A stretch of 60,713 nucleotides of DNA from Phellopilus nigrolimitatus (lineage: Eukaryota; Basidiomycota; Agaricomycetes; Hymenochaetales; Hymenochaetaceae): the NCBI GenBank assembly GCA_021029095.1, contig JAJOHG010000153.1, forward strand, positions 1-60,713, written 5' to 3'. A program made the translations under genes and the position numbers. The notes under the pieces were generated by a model. That model saw only the letters and a program-made list of their open reading frames with translations, did no database searches and was not told the DNA's origin. Within the stretch, counting starts at the first letter, position 1. The number at the start of each line of letters is the position of its first letter. Shown here piece by piece: positions 1 to 13,329 of this stretch.

Positions 1-365
1 AAAGAGAATCGAAGCGGGGCAGTCGAGTACGCGGTATAATTTACTGCGCAATTTAAAATAGTCGGGTTATGTTCAGCTTGCCTACGACGGGCGCCTATAA
101 AAGTAGTGGGTTTCACCATATCAAGCGAGGGCTAGAATTCGAAGTGCCCACGCTTGACGGCACACCGCGCTGCGCAGCAGCGGAACCAAAACAAGATAAC
201 GAAAGCCCCGTTTGCTCCGTGGCAGAGAGTAGCATATGTACAAATGAGAAAAGAGGGAAAATTAAAAAAAAAAAAAAAGAATAGAAACAAATCGCGAAGT
301 AGTCACGACGAAGAATAACGGAAACGCGGAAGAAAATAAGTGATAAAAAAAAAGCGAGCACTCAC
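1..365. other. Window edge; intron or downstream part of a minus-strand gene
   Basis: No convincing exon was found here. On the minus strand the stretch begins with a good donor (GTGAGT at 365) and then runs through pyrimidine-rich sequence with poly-T tracts, so it may be intron or 3' region of the gene whose exon ends at 366. Any further exon lies close to or beyond the left edge. Confidence 0.3.
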
Positions 366-601
366 GTCGAGCCCTCTCTCGTCGAGGTGGTGCGCGTCGT
401 CGTCGGCGTCCATGGGACCTTCGCCCTTGGTGCTTGCGGCCCACTGCACGACCTTGCGCGGTGTCTTCGCGCCGGGCACCATCCCCGAGCGGGGCTCTCC
501 TGTGGACGGCGGTGTCGGCTCGTGCTCTTGTATCTGCGGGGGCGGCGGGTCCGCGCGGAGCCAGTTTGGCCCGACGACGACTGTTCGTCCTCCGTCGACA
601 T
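366..601 (-). CDS. Partial hypothetical gene, 5' exon
   Basis: A GC-rich stretch ends at a strong minus-strand donor at 366/365. The frame feeding that donor reads a plausible acidic, proline-rich segment containing TPRKVVQWAASTKGEGPMDA. A good initiation context (CTCTCGCCATGTCG, ATG at 601) is preceded by a pyrimidine-rich leader typical of fungal promoters, but this ATG is in a different frame from the likely coding segment. A short intron, an upstream exon or a base error must intervene. I do not recognise the product. Strand and donor are fairly secure; the start and the whole protein are not. Confidence 0.35.
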
Positions 602-904
602 GGCGAGAGTCGGAGCACTTTTTTTGCTATTTTGGTTTGTTTGGAGGCGTGCGTTCGTTGTGGTGTTGTTTTAGAGGGTCGGAGGGGTCGGAAGGGTAGA
701 AATGGGAGGAAACGGGTCGATGTTAATATACGACCACACGTCTGTGTATGCAGCGAGCACAAAGGGCGTGTCCGATGCAGCTGCAGCTGTGGGCCGAAGA
801 ATGAATTTGGGGGGAGGGGGGAGAGAAGTCGAACAGACAGTCGGACGCGGAAACCCGGCTTGTATGTTCAGGAACCTTAAGTCTGTGGAGAGAGTGCGAA
901 AAGT

Positions 905-990
905 GCGGGAGACGAGGAAGGCGAAGAAGGCCAAGGAAGGCAGGAAGGGCAGGAAGGGCAGGAAGAAGGCAGGAAGAGGAAGAAGCAGGA
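905..990. repeat. Purine minisatellite, GGCAGGAA-like units
   Basis: Imperfect tandem repeats of GGCAGGAAG and AAGGCGAAG type run for about 85 bp on the plus strand, in the presumed promoter of the left-edge gene. Confidence 0.7.
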
Positions 991-1832
991 TAGCTTAGGA
1001 TGGAGGCAGGCCCGGTGGTGCTGGTGCTGGCGATGGCAAGGCTCGTCGGGCACAATGAGACATCGTCGCGCGTTCGGCCGGGCGAGTGTGGGACGGACTG
1101 GCCTGCGCGCGCGGGGTGGAACGGGGGCTGGAGCGAGCGAGGTCCCTCACGAGTCAGCGCCTGGGTCTGCCCCAAGTCGAGTCTGACACCAACAAAAAGT
1201 GGGCGGAGCTCGGATATGTAAATAATCCCCTCCCACTCGCTAACGCGCCACCCACCGCGGCGCACCCGGCCCGCCGCCGACAACCGTCCGATATGGGCCA
1301 TCTGCTGGATCTGCTGATCAGCGCGCAGCCCTTATCCGGCAACAGCGTGCTGCCGAGCCGATAACATATCCGCTTACGGGCATTCCGCTACTGGCTCGCG
1401 GTGGCTGACGTCCCACCAGAGTGTATGTTCCTGTGGAGTTGCTCGCTCGGCATGATGCCATCCCACTTGCCCCTCCAGGTACATGTACCCCGCCCAGCTC
1501 CAACCCTCCAATCCCATTCTCCATAGAAACGCCGTATTTATCACTGCTGCGGGTTCTTGCACATTTGGAGAAAGTGTACGTACGCACATGTACCTGGGCA
1601 GCCTTCATTCACGACTTCCATCCTTATCCAGTCATCACCCCGCAAGTCATAACCACCGCCCCGTCGGAGTATGTGAAGGCATTCATAATCATGTATGATG
1701 TATGTATATGTATATGTATATTGCCAAAAAGTGTTGTGTCTGTGTAGCTTCAAGCATGTGTGCTATACGTTATACTGCGTACTTAGATTCTTAATAGAGT
1801 GCATGCGCAACAAATACACAAAGTGCCAATAT

Positions 1833-2060
1833 TAGTGAGAGAGAGAAAATGAAAGAAAGAAAGAAAAAAAAAAAAAAACAAGAACAAGAAGGAAAGAAAG
1901 AGACGGAGGAGACAGAGGAGACAGAAGGAGGCGGATAGAACGCGGGGGCGTGTGAAAGCGTGAATCTGCGGTGGGTGGGTGGTGGGGCGGGGTGGGGCGT
2001 GCTGGGCGTGCGTGAGAGAGAGGAAGGAGGTAAATGGTAAAATGGTATGCAATAATCGAG
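1833..2060. repeat. Purine-rich (GA/GAAA) low-complexity tract
   Basis: Runs of GAGA, GAAAGAAAG and poly-A on the plus strand, downstream of the histidine kinase. It creates long but meaningless Ser/Phe/Leu-rich open frames on the minus strand. Confidence 0.7.
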
Positions 2061-2329
2061 ACGCGAAGGAGAAAGAAGGGGCGCAATAACAGAGGCGGGA
2101 AGGCGTACACGTAGATATAAATCCATATGACCGGCGCGCGCCGGTCGCATGCATAAATTGATACAACGGAAAAAAAAAAACACAAAAACAGAACAGTCAC
2201 AACCGCGAGACGAGAGGGGGAAATCAAAACAGGGAACGCGCGCCCACGCGCCCACGCGTGGACACCAAAGATCATGCCAGAGAAGAGCGGCCCTATCAGG
2301 CCAATCCAGCGACGCTGCCGGTACGGTAA

Positions 2330-5300
2330 GGTCGACGCCGGGCGGCGCCGCTGCTGATATTCGTGCTGCGCTGATGTCGACGCCAAGGCATCGCCGAAGG
2401 GCAGAGGGGTCCACCGGAGCAGCACCTCCGCGATCGCAGCGCGGTGCTTTCGTCTGTACTTCGTCGCCTTCTCCCCCGCTAGCTTGTTGATCGCATTCAG
2501 CAAATCACCGCGCCTCAGTGGTTCTGTAAAATTGTCCGCAGCAGTTAGCAAAAAAATCCAAAGCGATAAGCTCATCATCAATGCTCCCGAAGACGAAAGA
2601 AAAAAGATCGGATACGCAGAAGCAGAAGTAAAGAGAAGAAGCAACGCACTCGTAATATGGTCGTCCTGCATGGAGGCAATAATCATTTCCATGAGAAATT
2701 GTTTAACGATTAAACTTTACTTCGATAGATAAGAAAAAAACAACGCACCATGCCCGCCTGCAAACACCGTTCCCGATCACCGATCACTGCAAAAAATCGC
2801 ATCAGTACACCAAAATGTACAAAAAGACCGTGCCAAAAACGTACTGGCATGCGCGGTGAGCGCGATGATGGGCGTCCGGTCGAGCCCCTCATGCAGCTCG
2901 AACGCCCGGATCAGCTCCGTCGCCTCCATACCACCCATAAACGGCATCGATACGTCCATCTATCCGCAAAGAAGTATTTTTATCAGATCCGCGGCGCACA
3001 GGAACATCCACTACTGGGTGGCACACTCACGAGTACAATGTCGAATGGCCGCCCCTGCGCAACGCGCAGCTTGAAAGAGTCCACAGCGAGGCTTCCGTTC
3101 TCCGCGATCTCGACAGTGTGCCCGTACTTCTCGAGGATCTTCACCGCCAGCTTCTGGTTCACGAGGTTGTCCTCCGCAAGAAGGATGTCGAACGTCACGT
3201 CGTTCGGAGCCGCAACAGGCGAAACCGTGTTGCTCTCCAGCGCGCTGATCAGAGCCGAGGACAGGTCCTGCGCGGTCGCCGGCGTCGTCACTTGCGACGA
3301 GATGCTATTGTCTAAGCACCATTTCACTGTGTATTCGTAAATAAAAGTAACGAAGCAGCAAAGATGGCGACGCACGATTCAACCTGTGTATCGACTGTAA
3401 GAGGGGAGGCAAACGGCATTTTTAAACATGAGCACGCACGCATGAGGATGAGCACGCACCGGCGCGAGCAGGACGATCGGTATATATCGCAAGTGCTCGT
3501 ACTCTCGGATTTGCTCCGTCTGTCCACAGAAAAGCGCATCAATACCCGAACAATCTCCAAACATAGGCATGAGAATGAAAGAAGAAAAGCGCACCACATT
3601 GAGCGAGTCGACGAGGATGGTGTCGATGTGCGGACAACGCTCCTTGTCCGCAACCTGCATGATGTCCTTGACGGTGAACGGCTTGAGCCCGAGCTCGATG
3701 ATGCGGTCTACGACGGCTGTGCGGTCCTCGAGCGTGTCCACGAACAGGAATCGTCCGCTTCGAGAACGGCTGCATCTCTTCGCGAGCACACTCTCGATCG
3801 ACGATTGCGAGATCTGGCTCGTGATCGTGAAGAAGAACTTGCTGCCCTTCCCGAGCTCGCTCTCGACCCACATGTTGCCACACATCAGTGATACGAGCCG
3901 CTTCGAAATCGACAGCCCGAGACCCGTCCCACCGTATTCCTAGAATATAATAAAATAAAAAATCACAAACGTCAATAAGTCAGAGCCAGCGAGAAGAAAG
4001 CCAGGGCGCAAACTGACCCTGGTCGTCGACCCGTCTGCTGGCAGAACGTGTCGAAGATCAGGTGAGCTTTATCCTTCGCGATGCCGATGCCCGTGTCCCC
4101 AACGCAGAACTCGAGCTTCACCGTCGAGTCCTCGATCGAGACGAGGCGGCACGCGAGCGCAACATGGCCCTTGCGCGTGACCTTGCTCGGCGTGAACTTG
4201 ATCGCGTTCCCGACGAGGTCGTGATCACCTGGCGCAGGCGCAGCGAGTCGCCGATGAGCTGGTCCGGGATGTCCGGGTCGACGTCGTACGTCAGGTCGAG
4301 GTTGTTCTGCGACGCGCGCACGACGAGCGTCTTGAGGATGCCGAACACAGTATGGCGCAACGAGTACGAGACCTGCTCCATCGTCATTCTCCCAGCCTCG
4401 ACTGCGCCAGATCAACGTCAGTGCATCAACACGGTTTGTTTTTTAGGCAGAGAAAGCTCACTCTTCGAGATATCCAATATGTCGTCGATAATGAGCAGAA
4501 GCGACCTGGCCAGACTATGCACCAGCAGCAAGCTCTCGCGCTGACTCCTGTTGAGGTCGCTATCCAGCGTAAGCTCCGTCATGCCAATGATCCCGTTCAT
4601 CGGTGTCCGGATCTCATGGGACATGTTCGCGAGGAACTCCGACTTGCTCCTGTTCGCAAGCTCGGCCGCCTCACGCGCGGCAGTGTTCTTCTGGATCGAC
4701 TCGCGCAAGTTATACACCATCTGGTTGATCTGCGTCTTGAGCGAGTCCATCTCGCCCGACGCTTCGACGGTGATAAAGCGTGTGAAGTCGCCGTCCATTG
4801 CCGCTGCGCTGATCTGCGCGAAGCCGCGCACCTGCGTCGTCAAATTGCCAGCCATCGTGTTTACGGCCATGCTATTTTTGTCGTCCGTGTAGTTAGTTTA
4901 GTTAATTCGCCGTGCCATGCCAATCGCGACGATCAGGAGACGATCCCGGCACCATCAACGGCGCATCAAATCCGCAGACATTGCGCGCAAACAAGTTGAT
5001 ATAAACGCCGGAATCCCAAAAGCAGAAAAAGAAAAAGAAAAAAAGCAAAGATGTGAGTTGCTGTGCGCCTAACCGCCACCGAAAAAAAAGCGACGAACGT
5101 GATCTCCTGCCAGGTGCCTTGCACGTTTCCAACTTCCGCTTGCACGCCCAGCTTGCCCTCGGTTCCGACCTCCCGCGCGACCTTGGTAACCTCCGCCGCG
5201 AACAGCGCGAGCTGGTCAATCATGCCGTTGATCGTGTTCACGAGGTCGAGTATCTCGCCCTGCACGCTCACGCCCGTGATTTTCTGCTGCAAGTCGCCCT

Positions 5301-8030
5301 GCGCGACGGCTGTCGTTGCGACCGCGATCGTGCGCACTTGCAGAGTCAACTAAATAAATAAATAAGATTGAGCCATCGCGGTTGAGTTTTAGATCAGGGG
5401 AATTTTTTTTTTTTTAATGACAAAAGGAGATAGAATGGCAACGTACGTTAGCTGCCATCGCATTCACGTTATCCGTGAGGTCCTTCCACGTGCCGCCGAC
5501 GTTCGTGACCCGCGCCTGTCCGCCCAACCGACCTTCCGTGCCGACCTCGCGCGCAAGACGCGTGACTTCATCCGCGAAGACGCGCAGCGACTCCGTCATG
5601 CCGTTCACGGTCTCCTTCAGGTCGAGGATCTCGCCGCGCACGTCGACGGTGATCTTCTTCGTGAGGTCGCCGCCCGCGACGGCCTTCGTGACCTCCGTGA
5701 TCGAGCGCACCTGGTCGGTGAGGTTCATCGCCATCAAGTTCACGTTATCTGTCAGGATCTGTTTCAAAGAGAACAACATCCAATTAGCGAACAAAGCCCA
5801 ACGCATAGTCTTTCATGAACTTTTTGTACCTTCCACATGCCTTGCACGTCTGCTACGACGGCCTGGCCTCCAAGCTTCCCGTCGGTGCCGACTTCGATTG
5901 ACATTCGGATAACCTCGTTCGCAAGTGTCGAAAGTTGGACAACCATCATGTTGACAGTCTCCTTCAAATCCAGCATCTCGCCCTGCACGTCGACATCGAC
6001 AAACTTCGACAAGTTCCCGTGCGCAACGGCCTTCGTCACCTCCGAGATCGAGCGCACCTGGTTTGTGAGGTTGCTGGCCATTTTCTGCGCGTATTCATCA
6101 GTAAGCATTTAATGTCTTCTCATGCGCTTTGGCAGTTAATTGGATTGAAATGAAGTTAGATACGCACGTTCACGTTCCTTGTCAAATCTGCCCACGTCCC
6201 CTGCACGCCCTCGACGCGCGCCTGGCCACCGAGGATGCCCTGGGTGCCGACTTCAGAGCGCGACACGCGTGACCTCGCTCGCGAACGTGCTAAGCTGGTC
6301 CACCATGGAATTCACCGTCTCCTTCAGCGTCGCCATCTCGCCCTCGACCTGGATCTCGACCTTCTGTGTCAAATCGCCCTTCGCGACACCGGTCGTCACC
6401 ACCGCGATCGACCGCACCTGATTCGTCAAGTTGGAGCACATGCGATTAACCTGCCATTTTTTATTTTCAATAATCGATCGCAGTGTTATCAGTTTGTGAA
6501 AAGAAAGAACCGGGAGAAGCGAAAGTGGACGCACATTAACTGTAAGCTGTAACCATACGCCTTCCACATCCGGTACTACCGCCTGTCCTCCGAGTTTACC
6601 CTGGCTGCCGACCTCCAACGTTACCCTCGTCACCTCCGCCGCAAGCGCCCTGAGCCGTATAACCATGCCGTTGACCGTGTTTTTCAAATCGAGTATCTCC
6701 CCGCGCGCATCAACCTCGATCTGCTTTGAAAGATCGCCGAGCGCGACGGCCTTGGTGACCTGGGCGATAGAGCGTACCTGCGACGTAAGATTTGCGGCAA
6801 GATTGTTCACGACTGCGGTGAGCTCCCGCCATGTGCCCTCGACATCTAACACGAGCGCCTGACCACCGAGTTTACTGCACGTATGCGCGGCGATAGGGTT
6901 GTGAGTAAGTACAGCTTTATTACGTAGGAAAGAGAGATAGAAAGAGGACGCACCCTTCCGTTCCTACTTCCTGACTGACTCTAGTGACCTCTATGGCAAA
7001 CTGTCCGAGCTTATCCACCTACGAGCAGATTTAATGTATTTGGAATAAAGTAATTATATGACGAGCTCACCATAGTATTGATGACATTCTTGAGCTGGAC
7101 CATGACGACACCCTGTACAGGCACAGTGATCTTCTGCGAAAGATCACCGCGAGCGACCGCCTGACAGACCCGCGAGACATCCTGCACTTGTGTCTTTAGC
7201 AATTTGAGTTCCTCCACAGCGCTTAACCCGCTCTCAAAGGCGGCAGTAGCAAGCGGCCCAGGCGGCACGACAAGCGGACTGCCCTCGCGCGAGTCTGGTA
7301 AGAATTGAGAGAGTGGGAAGCCGTCTGACACTGCGCGACCGCACGTTGGGCAGAGGACATGCTCGGCAGTTGACGTTACGGGCACGCTGCACGACGACGT
7401 CGAGTCCGACTCGCGGTCGAAGAACTTCTCCGGCTCGAGCGAGGTCTTGAGCCCCTCGAGCGAGATCGTCATCTTTGCCCGTGCAGCTTTGCCAGCGGAC
7501 TTGCTCGCGGGCTTGGACGTCGCGCTCGTTGTGGCCTGCGATGGCGGGTACGACTGCGATGGCTGGGAGGGCCCGCTCTCGGCATCGCACATGTCGAAGT
7601 CGGTGGAAGTCGAGTCGGGGGAGGACTGGCGGAGGGCGCCGCTCTTGCTGCTGCTGCTGCTCTGGGTGGAGACGGAGACGCTATCGACGGCGGTGGTGAC
7701 GGAGGTCATGCGGTTGATGATCGGGTGGGGGCCATTGGGCGTGACGCTCGCGGCTTCGTCGGTGTCGATCTCGAGGCTGCGCCGCTTCTTGCTGGAGCCC
7801 GCAGCGCGATGCCAGACGTGCCTGTTGAGCCTGATGGCCTCCTCGGCGGAATACATGCGGCGGGCCATGACGGCGAGGGAGTGGAGGATGGTGTCCTTGT
7901 ACCAGTCCCTGGGCCCATCGTAGCGGGGGACGGGTGTCGTGACGGGCTGTATTTCATAGACGGAAAGGAGGGCGATGAGATGGGAGAGGAAAGCGTCGAA
8001 CTCTGGGACCTGGACGGCGTCGGTGGACAT
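2330..8030 (-). CDS. NIK1: Group III HAMP-repeat hybrid histidine kinase (Os-1/Nik1 type)
   Basis: Hybrid sensor kinase of the osmotic/fludioxonil-sensing family, which signals to the HOG phosphorelay from the cytoplasm. The likely ATG is at 8030 ([14 protein letters not shown]). A serine-rich N-terminal region precedes about seven HAMP modules of roughly 90 residues (7.2 to 4.8 kb; repeated GDLxxKI, GEILDLKxTVN, LGGQA and NLTxQVRSI). Then come the HisKA box with phospho-accepting His ([10 protein letters not shown], about 4.61 kb), the ATPase domain ([19 protein letters not shown]), a degenerate receiver and a C-terminal receiver (LLAEDN; phospho-Asp in [10 protein letters not shown] at about 2.95 kb; [10 protein letters not shown]). 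At least twelve exons are seen. Exon 4 (6168-6450) is one base too long and exon 9 (4018-4401) two bases too short for the flanking splice phases, giving three apparent frameshifts. No clear stop follows KLAGEK, so the 3' end (about 2.33 kb) is approximate. Confidence 0.9.
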
Positions 8031-10851
8031 CGTCGACGGAGCGCTAAGGGAGCGGGAAAGGACTGTTAGGACTGTTAGGAGGAAAACGGCGACGGCGGCG
8101 ACGACTTGCTCACGACACACCCTGTGTGAACTTTCGGCTCGCTCCGGCTCGGCTTCTTTCTGTTCAGAACAATCCCATCCCGACGGCATTCGGCCCGGCA
8201 CGCGCGAAGGCAACCCTCTCTTCATTCCATTGTCAGCCACACTCATTCTCTGAACGTACCGCCCGGCTTCAGGTCTGGAAACGCCAGGTCCCGGCCGGTC
8301 TTTCGGATAAGCGTTCGCAAGGCTATGCGTGCCTTAGATAAGCCCAGGACAACTTGCGTAAAATATCTTTATGTTTTCCCTTCAACCGTACTTGGAATCT
8401 ACCGTCGAATAAGTATGCAGCGAGTGCATATGTAGAAAGAGGCCACGCAAGCGTTTGTGGCCCCATGACTCCGGATCCTTTGTCCATCAACGCAATCACA
8501 GCACCCGCCCTCGCTGTGCCTACAAGCCGTTCTTTCGCGCCGTAATTGTGCCATTTGGCAGCCCAGACGCCTTTGTGAAGCAGGAGCGTGCCCGCAACGT
8601 GTCTGTCCGCCCATTCAGTCGCGCTCTTCTATCTTCCCGCTCGCGAGGAGCTTCACTCCCGGAAAGCATTTTGCATTCGACGTCCGCATTCCGCAGGCGC
8701 GCCCTATAGCAGTCAACCATCCTTTTCTCTTCTCCCGTTAATAATCACCGTGAATCACCATAGCCACCTATAGCTTATCTGTCCAGCATACGCGCCGTGT
8801 TTCCGGTCTGCAGTTAATTCCGTGAACCATCGAGCCTCATCTATCGTATCGCCCATAGTCAAATAAATACGTCCTCTACAATCGCACGCGAGCTCTCGTA
8901 TAGCACACAACTGCAGGGGAATCCCCGCTTGTGAGGCTCAGGCATCACTCACATCAACCACAAGCAAAGTCTAGTTCGGGCCAGCTCAGTGCTGGACGCG
9001 TCTTACCCGGATAACCCCGCAAGCTATGCAAACTCTATTACAGCCCAAAAGGAGAATGTATATGGAAGACAACCAAACGCCCTCTGGGCATCGCAATGTA
9101 CATACATGTACGGCACGGTAACGCGCTTGCCCACTCGCCCGGTCCGGAGCCCATCAATATGGAAGCTCACCCACCACAAAATCATCACAAAGCGCCATAG
9201 GCCACGCCTGCCTATTCAGGTCTCAAAATACCTTCCGCTGCAGAATCGCGCTCCTCATGCCCTACATACATACACTGCTGGACGCGCCGCGAGCACTCCC
9301 TTCTTTAATGTACAGCGCGCGCTCCAAGGCCTGGGCGGCTCAAAAAGCCTGTCCTGTCCAGAACGTTGCAGAAGAAGAAAGGGTGCCCTAGATTCAGATG
9401 ATAGGCAGATGGATGGCCCGGGGATACATTGATAAAAAGCGACTTACTGTAGTATGAGTATGAATTTCACAGTTTCTGGGATCCGTGGTACTGCAGCCGC
9501 CGGATCTACCGTCGACTTCAGTGAGCCTTTTTGCAGTGGTCCTTTTGTGCATATACGCACTTCGCACCAACGCGACATCCCTTTTGCACAACGCACAACG
9601 TGCCCGAGTGCTGCAGTCTCGAGCTATTCTTACTGCTCGCTTCATATCCACAGTTTCGTTTCGTGTTTAATTTCGTTCTAAAAAAAAAGCTGTTATCAAG
9701 TTCCACCTATGTATCATCTCAGTATTTTCTCTTGTACGTGTATTTGCAAGAGAGTAGAGCATCCAAGGCGACCAGCAGCATCGAAAGCGCTCCTCACAAC
9801 GCTCTATTGAAAGCCAAGGATTTTCTACATCAGTGACAATTTTGTGGCTGCATGTTCAGAATAATTAATATGAACTCATTCAAGGCTCTGAAGGATCTGA
9901 CCGCTATTAGACTCGCAATCGGGCCCTTCCTTCCTTTCAAACAGAACATCGATAAAAAGTACTATTTCTAGAGAGTACCCACGCGTCGAGATCACAGCAA
10001 TCTTTCTGCTCTGCACGGTGCAGATCCCCACAAACCGCAAACTCCGGCGCGTGCGTGAGTCGCGATCGCCTTCTCCTTTCACTACCAAAATCCCAATCAG
10101 CCGTACGAAAAAACAGCAAAAAAACGCACACATATGTAGTATATACACCACTATTTGTATTGCAGTGCTACCAGTACCGATATCGGCACGATACACCGAT
10201 ATATCGCAAGAAATTCATAAAGACAAAAAGGCCAGACCAGGTCGCCCAACAAAACTCGGCAGTGCCGAAAGAAAGAACTGGAGACCTAAAATCGAAAACA
10301 ATCGAGAGTAGAACAAACAAAGGTGTCAGGACGGCTGACAGCCCATAGTTGTGGATGACGCGGAACGGAGCGGAATAGGAGGCGGACTGACTGGGGCAGG
10401 GAATAGAAAGGACGAGAAGAGAAAATCATAAAGGAAGAATAGAAATGAGGGTATAACAAGAACGAGCCTGCCAGAGACGCAAATAATGTACATGGTAAGC
10501 GTGCTCAGGGCGAATGGGTAGACAAACGATCCATGTAGCATTGATAGGTGGCCAACACAATAACAAGCGAGAATGTGGCCAAACGCGAGTAGAGCTGAAT
10601 TGTTGCCTAGACCTGTTGCTCGAAGCAATTGTGTAAGGGGATGCGAATTAACAGAAAGTAATCATTCGATAAAAGCACAAGAGGAGAAAGCAAAAAATAG
10701 ACAAGAGATTATCCAGACCAGAAACAGTTGAGCAGGCCCCTCCTACATCTCAATGGAGGTCTGTCAACCTATAAATAACCAGAACATGCTCGGCGAATAC
10801 CAGAGGGGGAGGGAAGGAATGGAAGGGGCCTCGCGAAATCAAATATTTTGA
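8031..10851. other. Long gene-poor region upstream of the histidine kinase
   Basis: No exon series or recognisable protein was found in 2.8 kb. The first part is the presumed promoter and 5' UTR of the histidine kinase; the rest lies downstream of the membrane-protein gene ending at 10852. A TACATGTA palindrome occurs near 9104. The open frame at 8989-9432 has no splice structure or family features and is not supported. Confidence 0.5.
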
Positions 10852-12678
10852 TCAGGAAGCACCGAAGTATGCATCCTCATCATTGTAGTGCATGTCTGTG
10901 CTGGGATGCGCCATGCTCTTCCTAAAAGGGTTGTTTGAACCCTCAGACCCAGTGGGAGTGGTTGCGACTGCCGCGGAGTCCATGCTTCCTCCAGTTGGTG
11001 AGTAAAGCGTCCTCATCGTATTGGAACTCGCACTGGGCATCATACCCGTCGAGGCGACCGGCATCGGGAAAGCGATGACGGGATTGGGCGTACCAGGAGG
11101 AGATACGATGCTCGCTCCAGTGCGGCGGCGCTCTGCGTATGCACGGAGCATCTCGTCTGGAGACATAGCACCCGTAGGCACGGGCTGCATCTGTATCGCA
11201 TCTATTATCGGTGACTTCGCAGCGGGCGGCGGCGTAGGCACAGCGATCGGCATTTGAATCGGCGCAGGTTGCTGTTCAACACGTTCGACAAGTTCCGCCT
11301 GCGAGCCATTCATTGTGCGCATCATGTTGAGCGCAGGCATCATCTCATCTAGCGAGTGACGAGGGGCGCCGTCATTCTCCATGCGCGCGCGGATATCGTC
11401 CACACTGAGGTCCACGGGTCCTTCGCGCTGTGTCGGGCTCATCATCCCGCTTCCAACCTCCTCGCTGTCAGAGCCAGCACTTGCCTCCGCATCGGCAACG
11501 TACTCCGATTGACGCAAGGGAAGAGGAACCGGAGGAATATACGCCGAGTGGAATGCACGGGAAGGTACACCGGTACGACGGGAGTCAGCGGACGGACGAC
11601 CGCGCGAACTGAGATTATCACCAGTCGAGGCACGAGAGAAGTGCGTATCGGCGGCGAAGGACACACGGGAGACACGCGTAGTTCCCGCTGCAGAAGGGAT
11701 CGGGCCGCGAAGACCAACACCGGTCGTGCGGATCTGTGCCATTTCGGGCGGTGCTGGATTCCCTTCAGATAGCGCTCCCTCGACCGCGATCGTGCTGGAA
11801 GGGCGGGGGATACCGACACCAGCAGAACCGGGTCCAGACCAGACAGAACTTCTGTTCGGGCCTGCGAAGCTTGCACGTATAGCAGCCTCCGCACCCTTTG
11901 CGCTCAGGCTTCTCCAATCACCAGAGATCACTGACATACGCTTATCCATAGCCTCGCTCCACCTCTTGCGGCGCTTCTCCTCGCGCGTACGCGTAAGCCT
12001 GACGTAGATCGCCAACCCGATACCAAGAGCGATGAGTGGGAAGATCACAGCAGCTGCGATCGCGCCCTTAGATAGGCCCCCGCTCTTAGACTCAAGGTTG
12101 TCTACCTGTGTGATGTTGGTATCCGACGATGAGGTCGTCCCGATATCAGAAGAGTCCGAATTCGCAGCGGACGCGTTGTAGTTGGCAGTCCAGATCGGAC
12201 CGGCAGGGAGTGTGGCAAGGAAGGCAGGTGAGCCAGAGTCGACTATGGTAACTTGAAGATCGACAGAAGAGGTCGAGTTCCACCATTTGGGCTTGAGAGT
12301 TGTCTACAAATGTCCTCTCGATAAGCTCAAATTCAAACTTAATATTTCCTGAAGCGACGTACGTTGTAGCTCCCCTTCGAAAAGTCTACATTATGGAACA
12401 TTTGAATCAACGACGAGTCTTTGTAAGGCGCGTAGAGGTAGATGTCAGCCGCGGTGATGTTCAGGCAGCTGCTATCCCAAGCCAACGTGACGGGGTTGCT
12501 CGTGTCGACCGTTTGGCCAGACGTCGGTGCCTCGATGAAGCCGCCAGTCGAGCAAGCTAATACCATCCCTTTAATTTGTGCAATATATATTTCAAGGGGA
12601 AAACGCACCATCTCGTTTGCTCTTGTTCTTGTGAGCGATCGCTCCCGCATGGCCGACGCGAAACTTGAAGGAGCCCAT
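10852..12678 (-). CDS. Single-pass membrane protein, Agaricomycete family of unknown function
   Basis: Three exons (12609-12678, 12363-12556, 10852-12303) total 1716 nt, a 571-residue protein. After a short N-terminus there is a probable extracellular domain beginning CSTGGFIEAPTSGQTVDTS, with a Cys in SCLNIT and the Trp-rich KPKWWNSTSS. A Ser/Thr-rich stalk with NITQ sequons leads to one hydrophobic helix (AIAAAVIFPLIALGIGLAIY, about 12.0 kb). A basic stop-transfer segment (RTREEKRRKRW) and a long Ser/Pro-rich cytoplasmic tail follow, ending DEDAYFGAS. I know this layout from uncharacterised Agaricomycete proteins. No signal peptide is obvious from ATG 12678 (MGSFKFRVGHAGAIAH), so the first exon could be different. 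No function is assigned. Confidence 0.75.
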
Positions 12679-13329
12679 GGACGCGAACTTTGATGTCTTT
12701 TTGGCGGAAACAGTTGGGGAAAACGAATGTAGAAGCCTAGAGTGGCGAGAAAGTGTAAAGGAGGGTGAAGGGGTCGTAAAAGAGTGCGACGGCGGCGGTC
12801 GTGATGGCGGGGGACAAGCGAGCAAGCTGGGCGGGTTGGTGGCGTCGTATGTGACATTTGATCTCCGATTGGTCAATAAATTCAACTCCGCTTTCGGACA
12901 TTCGCATCTTGTCTTCTAAACTGCTTACACTGGGGTCTGTTTGTGACTAAATCCTGTAAAGTCTTGGAGGCTGACTGCGGACCTTCCTGGAATCTCTTGA
13001 ACGAGATGAAGAACTGAGGATAAAAATCGCTCAATCCCAACTCCTGGTTCGTATTTTCTGTTTTCCGAAAGACGGTTTCTTAATCCGAGGACAGTCTCGG
13101 AGATACAGCTGTTTGTGGTTGAAGACATGCTCTTCTTCGGCGTTCAACAAGAACCTAGCAGCAGAGCGTATGTGTGTGCAAGGTCGTTCTAACAAGCCCA
13201 TGCGATCTCGCTCCGGACATGTAACACACTCGGTTTCGTTTCATTTTGTTGTCCTGCTTCTGTGTTTACGCTCTTCCGAAAGACCTCTTAATCCGAAAAC
13301 GGTGTATTTATACGGAGCAAAACGCTTTT

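Larger units (their letters stand above)
602..2329. other. Intergenic region
   Basis: No gene is supported between the left-edge gene and the 3' end of the histidine kinase. The region holds a short purine minisatellite (about 905-990), a 12-bp palindrome GGTACATGTACC at 1478-1489 and a long purine-rich tract (about 1833-2060). Long open frames on the minus strand here are low-complexity pyrimidine repeats. Confidence 0.6.

Noticed and set aside
262..1301. Several overlapping Arg/Pro/Ser-rich open frames on both strands
   Set aside because: They are shadows of a GC-rich exon and of purine repeats, with no splice or family support.
1832..2692. Long minus-strand open frame resembling a membrane protein
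   Set aside because: Only its first part is coding (the C-terminal [14 protein letters not shown] of the histidine kinase, with an intron inside). The rest is a pyrimidine-rich low-complexity tract.
8989..9432. 147-codon plus-strand open frame
   Set aside because: No homology-like motif, no codon bias and no flanking splice sites; lies in the gene-poor region upstream of the histidine kinase.
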